Below are positions 5,101 to 7,375 of a DNA stretch of 7,375 nt, in pieces (within the stretch, counting starts at the first letter, position 1; each line of letters opens with the position of its first letter). The notes below the pieces were generated by a model. That model did no database searches, was not told the origin of the DNA, and saw only the letters and a program-made list of their open reading frames with translations. This DNA is from an uncultured Sutterella sp. (lineage in GTDB: Bacteria; Pseudomonadota; Gammaproteobacteria; Burkholderiales; Burkholderiaceae_F): the NCBI GenBank assembly GCA_900552195.1, contig URYO01000061.1, positions 1 through 7,375 of the forward strand, read 5' to 3'. The translations under genes and the position numbers were made by a program.

Positions 5101-7375
5101 GTGAATCAGTCATTACGTTTTGATAAGAAGGATCGAGATCTGCTCGTCAAAATTAACGAGGTCATCGATTCCGGGAATGTGTCTTCTGCAGAGCAGGAGA
5201 CTTTTAGAACCTCTCTGCATCCGCACGGCATTCAAAACATGGTCAGCACCCATGAAGAACGAATGGCGATGGCTGAAGTTAACCTTTTGCAGCGATTAAA
5301 TGACGGAACGGGCGTTGAGGCAAGGCTTTCTGCTCTTAAGACGCTTCATGAAGAAGTGCTGTACAGTGCACAAACTCCATTCCGTTTTAATACTTCACGA
5401 GTGCTGATTCAGCTCATGAAGGAGATTGTCCGCGCACGCGGTAATGAAGAAGAGCAGCTTCGTCTGATTCACGATTTCCAGAAAGTGGCGGCCGGCAATC
5501 CCCGCATTGTGCGCGCCTTTCTTTCTAAATTCTTCTTGCTGGAGATGCCGGAAGAGTGGAATCAGAAAACAATGGACGACCATGTTCACGATGCCAACAC
5601 CATGGGCCGCAAGAATCCGACCTACCTGGTGATGGACGCTCGTGTCAAAGGAATTCGTCGTCTGACGGTTGTTTACTACAACTTTGTCGATCCGAAGGTG
5701 GTCTACGAACTTTATGAAGCTGCCCATATCATGGGCATTTCGGTTCGTCTAGGCATTAAATTTAAAGCTCGTTTCCATGACCGTTACGTCGAATTCCTTT
5801 GGACGCCGAAGGGCTTTACCGATACAAAATCGGTTTTGGACTTTTTAAAAGAACCCGAAACCGAAACGTTAATGCAGGAAGGGCGTGCCGTCGAAGACTG
5901 GGCCAGAGAAGAAGTCCTTCAGACCTTGGAAGTCTTTAATGCTAGGCACGCTGCAGAAATCTCGAAGGAATGGGGCATTGAGGTTCCTCCCCTGTCCGAA
6001 AAAGAATTTGAAGAGTACGTCGGCATAGGACAAACCACGCTGATTCGTCTCTCTGAATTTGTGCATTCCAAGCTGCTCCCGCTTGTCGAAGCAGAAGCTG
6101 AAAAGGTTAAGCAGGAGCTCTTGAGCGCCTCTGCTGAAGACCAGGGCGTTCTTCAGGAACGACTGAAAAAACTGGATGAGTTAACTTCTGTAGTGCTCTA
6201 CCAGCGTTGGCTTCGTCCGTCTTGTAATCCTGAAATTCCGTCGCTCTCTGAGCCGGCGGATGATGACCGTCCGGATTTGCTAAAGATCGACGTTCAGGGT
6301 CTCCTTTCGCGCCTGATGCATATCCGTCCGTCGTCGCGGATCACGCTTCTTACAGGTAAGCTGACAGATGCAGATGTTTTAGAGCTCCTTTGGCTCGGAG
6401 AAGGCCGGATTTCGCATCTGGAAATTCTGAACATGAAGGAGCGTGAGCTCGGACGCGTCAAACACATGGACGAGATCAACCAGCTGCAGCAAGCGATTAA
6501 TCGTCACAATGCGATAGAGCTCAAAAGAATCATCCAGAGCATGCGCCAGCGTTCGGAGATTGCGCAAAATCCGGAACGCAGTGCACTCTTTAATGAGTTC
6601 CTCGAAAACATTCCTCGCATCCTGAGTTTTTATGCCAACCAGCCGCTCGGCAGCCGGTTCGGATCCGACTCTACGACTATCTTAGGAACGCGATTTGGTA
6701 TGGGCTTTGCCGTACCCGACACGCTCCCGCGCGGTGCGCAGAAGATGATTGAGAAGGAAAGCGATGAATCTTTCCAAATTCCTCTGCATGTTCCGGTTCA
6801 ATGCATTGATGTCTATTCGGAGCCCGAGGAAGTTTCTCCTTTCGTGAAGTGGGTACGCAAGAATTTGGGCTTTACCAAGTTCGGAATGAAGCATTCGAGA
6901 GAGTGGGTTGCTACCTACGCCAATGCAGAAGTCACAACGAATAACTGCAACGTGGTTTCTCTCGGCGGCATCACTCGCGGCAACACTAACGGCCTTGTGA
7001 CGGACGAAACCAAGGAAGAGAAAGAAAAGACCGGCTTTTCGTATACCAACACGACGATCCTGAACATTATTAAGGTCACGATCGGCTTCCTGCCGGCGTT
7101 CCTCACCTTCATGCTTACTCAGAATTGGTGGGTGCTGGCTTGGTTCGGTGCTTTGATTTGGTTCAGTATTACCGGTATCCGCAATATTATTCAGGCGGTT
7201 ATCGCCGGCGGAGGCTTCCAAAAGGGCGCCCGTATCGATTGGAAGTCTCTGATTAACTGGTCTCGCGTCAGTGACTCTTTGATGTACACCGGTATGTCGG
7301 TTGGCAGTCAGATAAAGATGTATGGTGATGAAAAGAATACCTTGTTTCCACTTTATCATTTTCTTCGGCGCAGGG
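5101..7375 (+). CDS. Large membrane-associated protein of unknown function (3' end outside window)
   Basis: One frame stays open from a TAA at 5080 to the window edge, giving at least 758 codons from the GTG at 5101, with codon use like the neighbours. I do not recognise the family. Residues 1-180 look mostly helical and hydrophilic. Residues 181-240 alternate strands and helices (RRLTVVYYNFVDPKVVYELY, VRLGIKFKARFHDR, VEFLWTPKGF), an alpha/beta-type core. About 321-360 is a charged, coiled-coil-like helix. Residues 411-485 form another alpha/beta segment followed by a long helix (ISHLEILNMKEREL, then INQLQQAINRHN). A Gly/Ser/Asp-rich stretch (RFGSDSTTILGTRFGMGFAV) lies at 519-538. Two membrane helices lie at about 653-673 and 676-702, so the first 650 residues are probably cytoplasmic. 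No signal peptide is seen. The start is uncertain: AAGG abuts the GTG, too close to be a normal binding site; TTG at 5089 and ATG at 5239 are alternatives. Confidence 0.85.
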   Translation, partial: MNQSLRFDKKDRDLLVKINEVIDSGNVSSAEQETFRTSLHPHGIQNMVSTHEERMAMAEVNLLQRLNDGTGVEARLSALKTLHEEVLYSAQTPFRFNTSRVLIQLMKEIVRARGNEEEQLRLIHDFQKVAAGNPRIVRAFLSKFFLLEMPEEWNQKTMDDHVHDANTMGRKNPTYLVMDARVKGIRRLTVVYYNFVDPKVVYELYEAAHIMGISVRLGIKFKARFHDRYVEFLWTPKGFTDTKSVLDFLKEPETETLMQEGRAVEDWAREEVLQTLEVFNARHAAEISKEWGIEVPPLSEKEFEEYVGIGQTTLIRLSEFVHSKLLPLVEAEAEKVKQELLSASAEDQGVLQERLKKLDELTSVVLYQRWLRPSCNPEIPSLSEPADDDRPDLLKIDVQGLLSRLMHIRPSSRITLLTGKLTDADVLELLWLGEGRISHLEILNMKERELGRVKHMDEINQLQQAINRHNAIELKRIIQSMRQRSEIAQNPERSALFNEFLENIPRILSFYANQPLGSRFGSDSTTILGTRFGMGFAVPDTLPRGAQKMIEKESDESFQIPLHVPVQCIDVYSEPEEVSPFVKWVRKNLGFTKFGMKHSREWVATYANAEVTTNNCNVVSLGGITRGNTNGLVTDETKEEKEKTGFSYTNTTILNIIKVTIGFLPAFLTFMLTQNWWVLAWFGALIWFSITGIRNIIQAVIAGGGFQKGARIDWKSLINWSRVSDSLMYTGMSVGSQIKMYGDEKNTLFPLYHFLRRR

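Noticed and set aside
6682..7359. Minus-strand open frame of 225 codons
   Set aside because: Antisense to the large right-hand gene, whose frame continues unbroken for over 2.2 kb and encodes clear membrane helices here. The minus-strand product looks like random composition.
1..7375. CRISPR arrays, tRNA or rRNA genes, insertion sequences, phage attachment sites
   Set aside because: I saw no regularly spaced repeats, cloverleaf-like sequence, transposase motifs or flanking inverted repeats in the window.

Overview
The window looks like a piece of chromosome from an anaerobically respiring Gram-negative bacterium. A gut betaproteobacterium of the Sutterella/Parasutterella type is my best guess. 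That guess rests on the gene mix (flavocytochrome c-type reductase, Tat-exported molybdoenzyme, LysR regulators), dense gene packing and roughly even base composition. It is inference, not a database result.

Layout. (1) Bases 2-847, plus strand: the C-terminal 281 residues of a flavocytochrome c / fumarate reductase-type FAD protein whose start lies outside the window. (2) Bases 848-995: a short gap between convergent genes holding three hairpins, of which one terminates the plus-strand gene and one the minus-strand operon. (3) Bases 996-3849, minus strand: a two-gene operon, with a Tat-exported molybdopterin oxidoreductase catalytic subunit (733 aa) first and a four-cluster ferredoxin subunit (213 aa) second. 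The two are coupled through a TAAGGAGAT stop/ribosome-binding overlap. (4) Bases 3850-3983: a divergent promoter region with dyads suited to a LysR-type regulator and an FNR-like box. (5) Bases 3984-4973, plus strand: a LysR-family regulator reading away from the operon and probably controlling it. (6) Bases 4974-5100: intergenic. (7) Bases 5101-7375, plus strand: a long reading frame that runs off the right edge (at least 758 codons). It encodes a large protein with two membrane segments near its visible end, and I cannot assign it to a family.

How the genes may work together: the molybdoenzyme and ferredoxin form the soluble part of a DMSO reductase-superfamily complex in the periplasm. No membrane anchor gene is encoded between them and their terminator. 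The substrate is unknown. The neighbouring flavoprotein is also a terminal reductase type, but its usual substrate-binding His is Asn, so fumarate may not be its substrate. Together the left 5 kb looks like a regulated alternative-electron-acceptor locus. The large right-hand gene appears unrelated to it.
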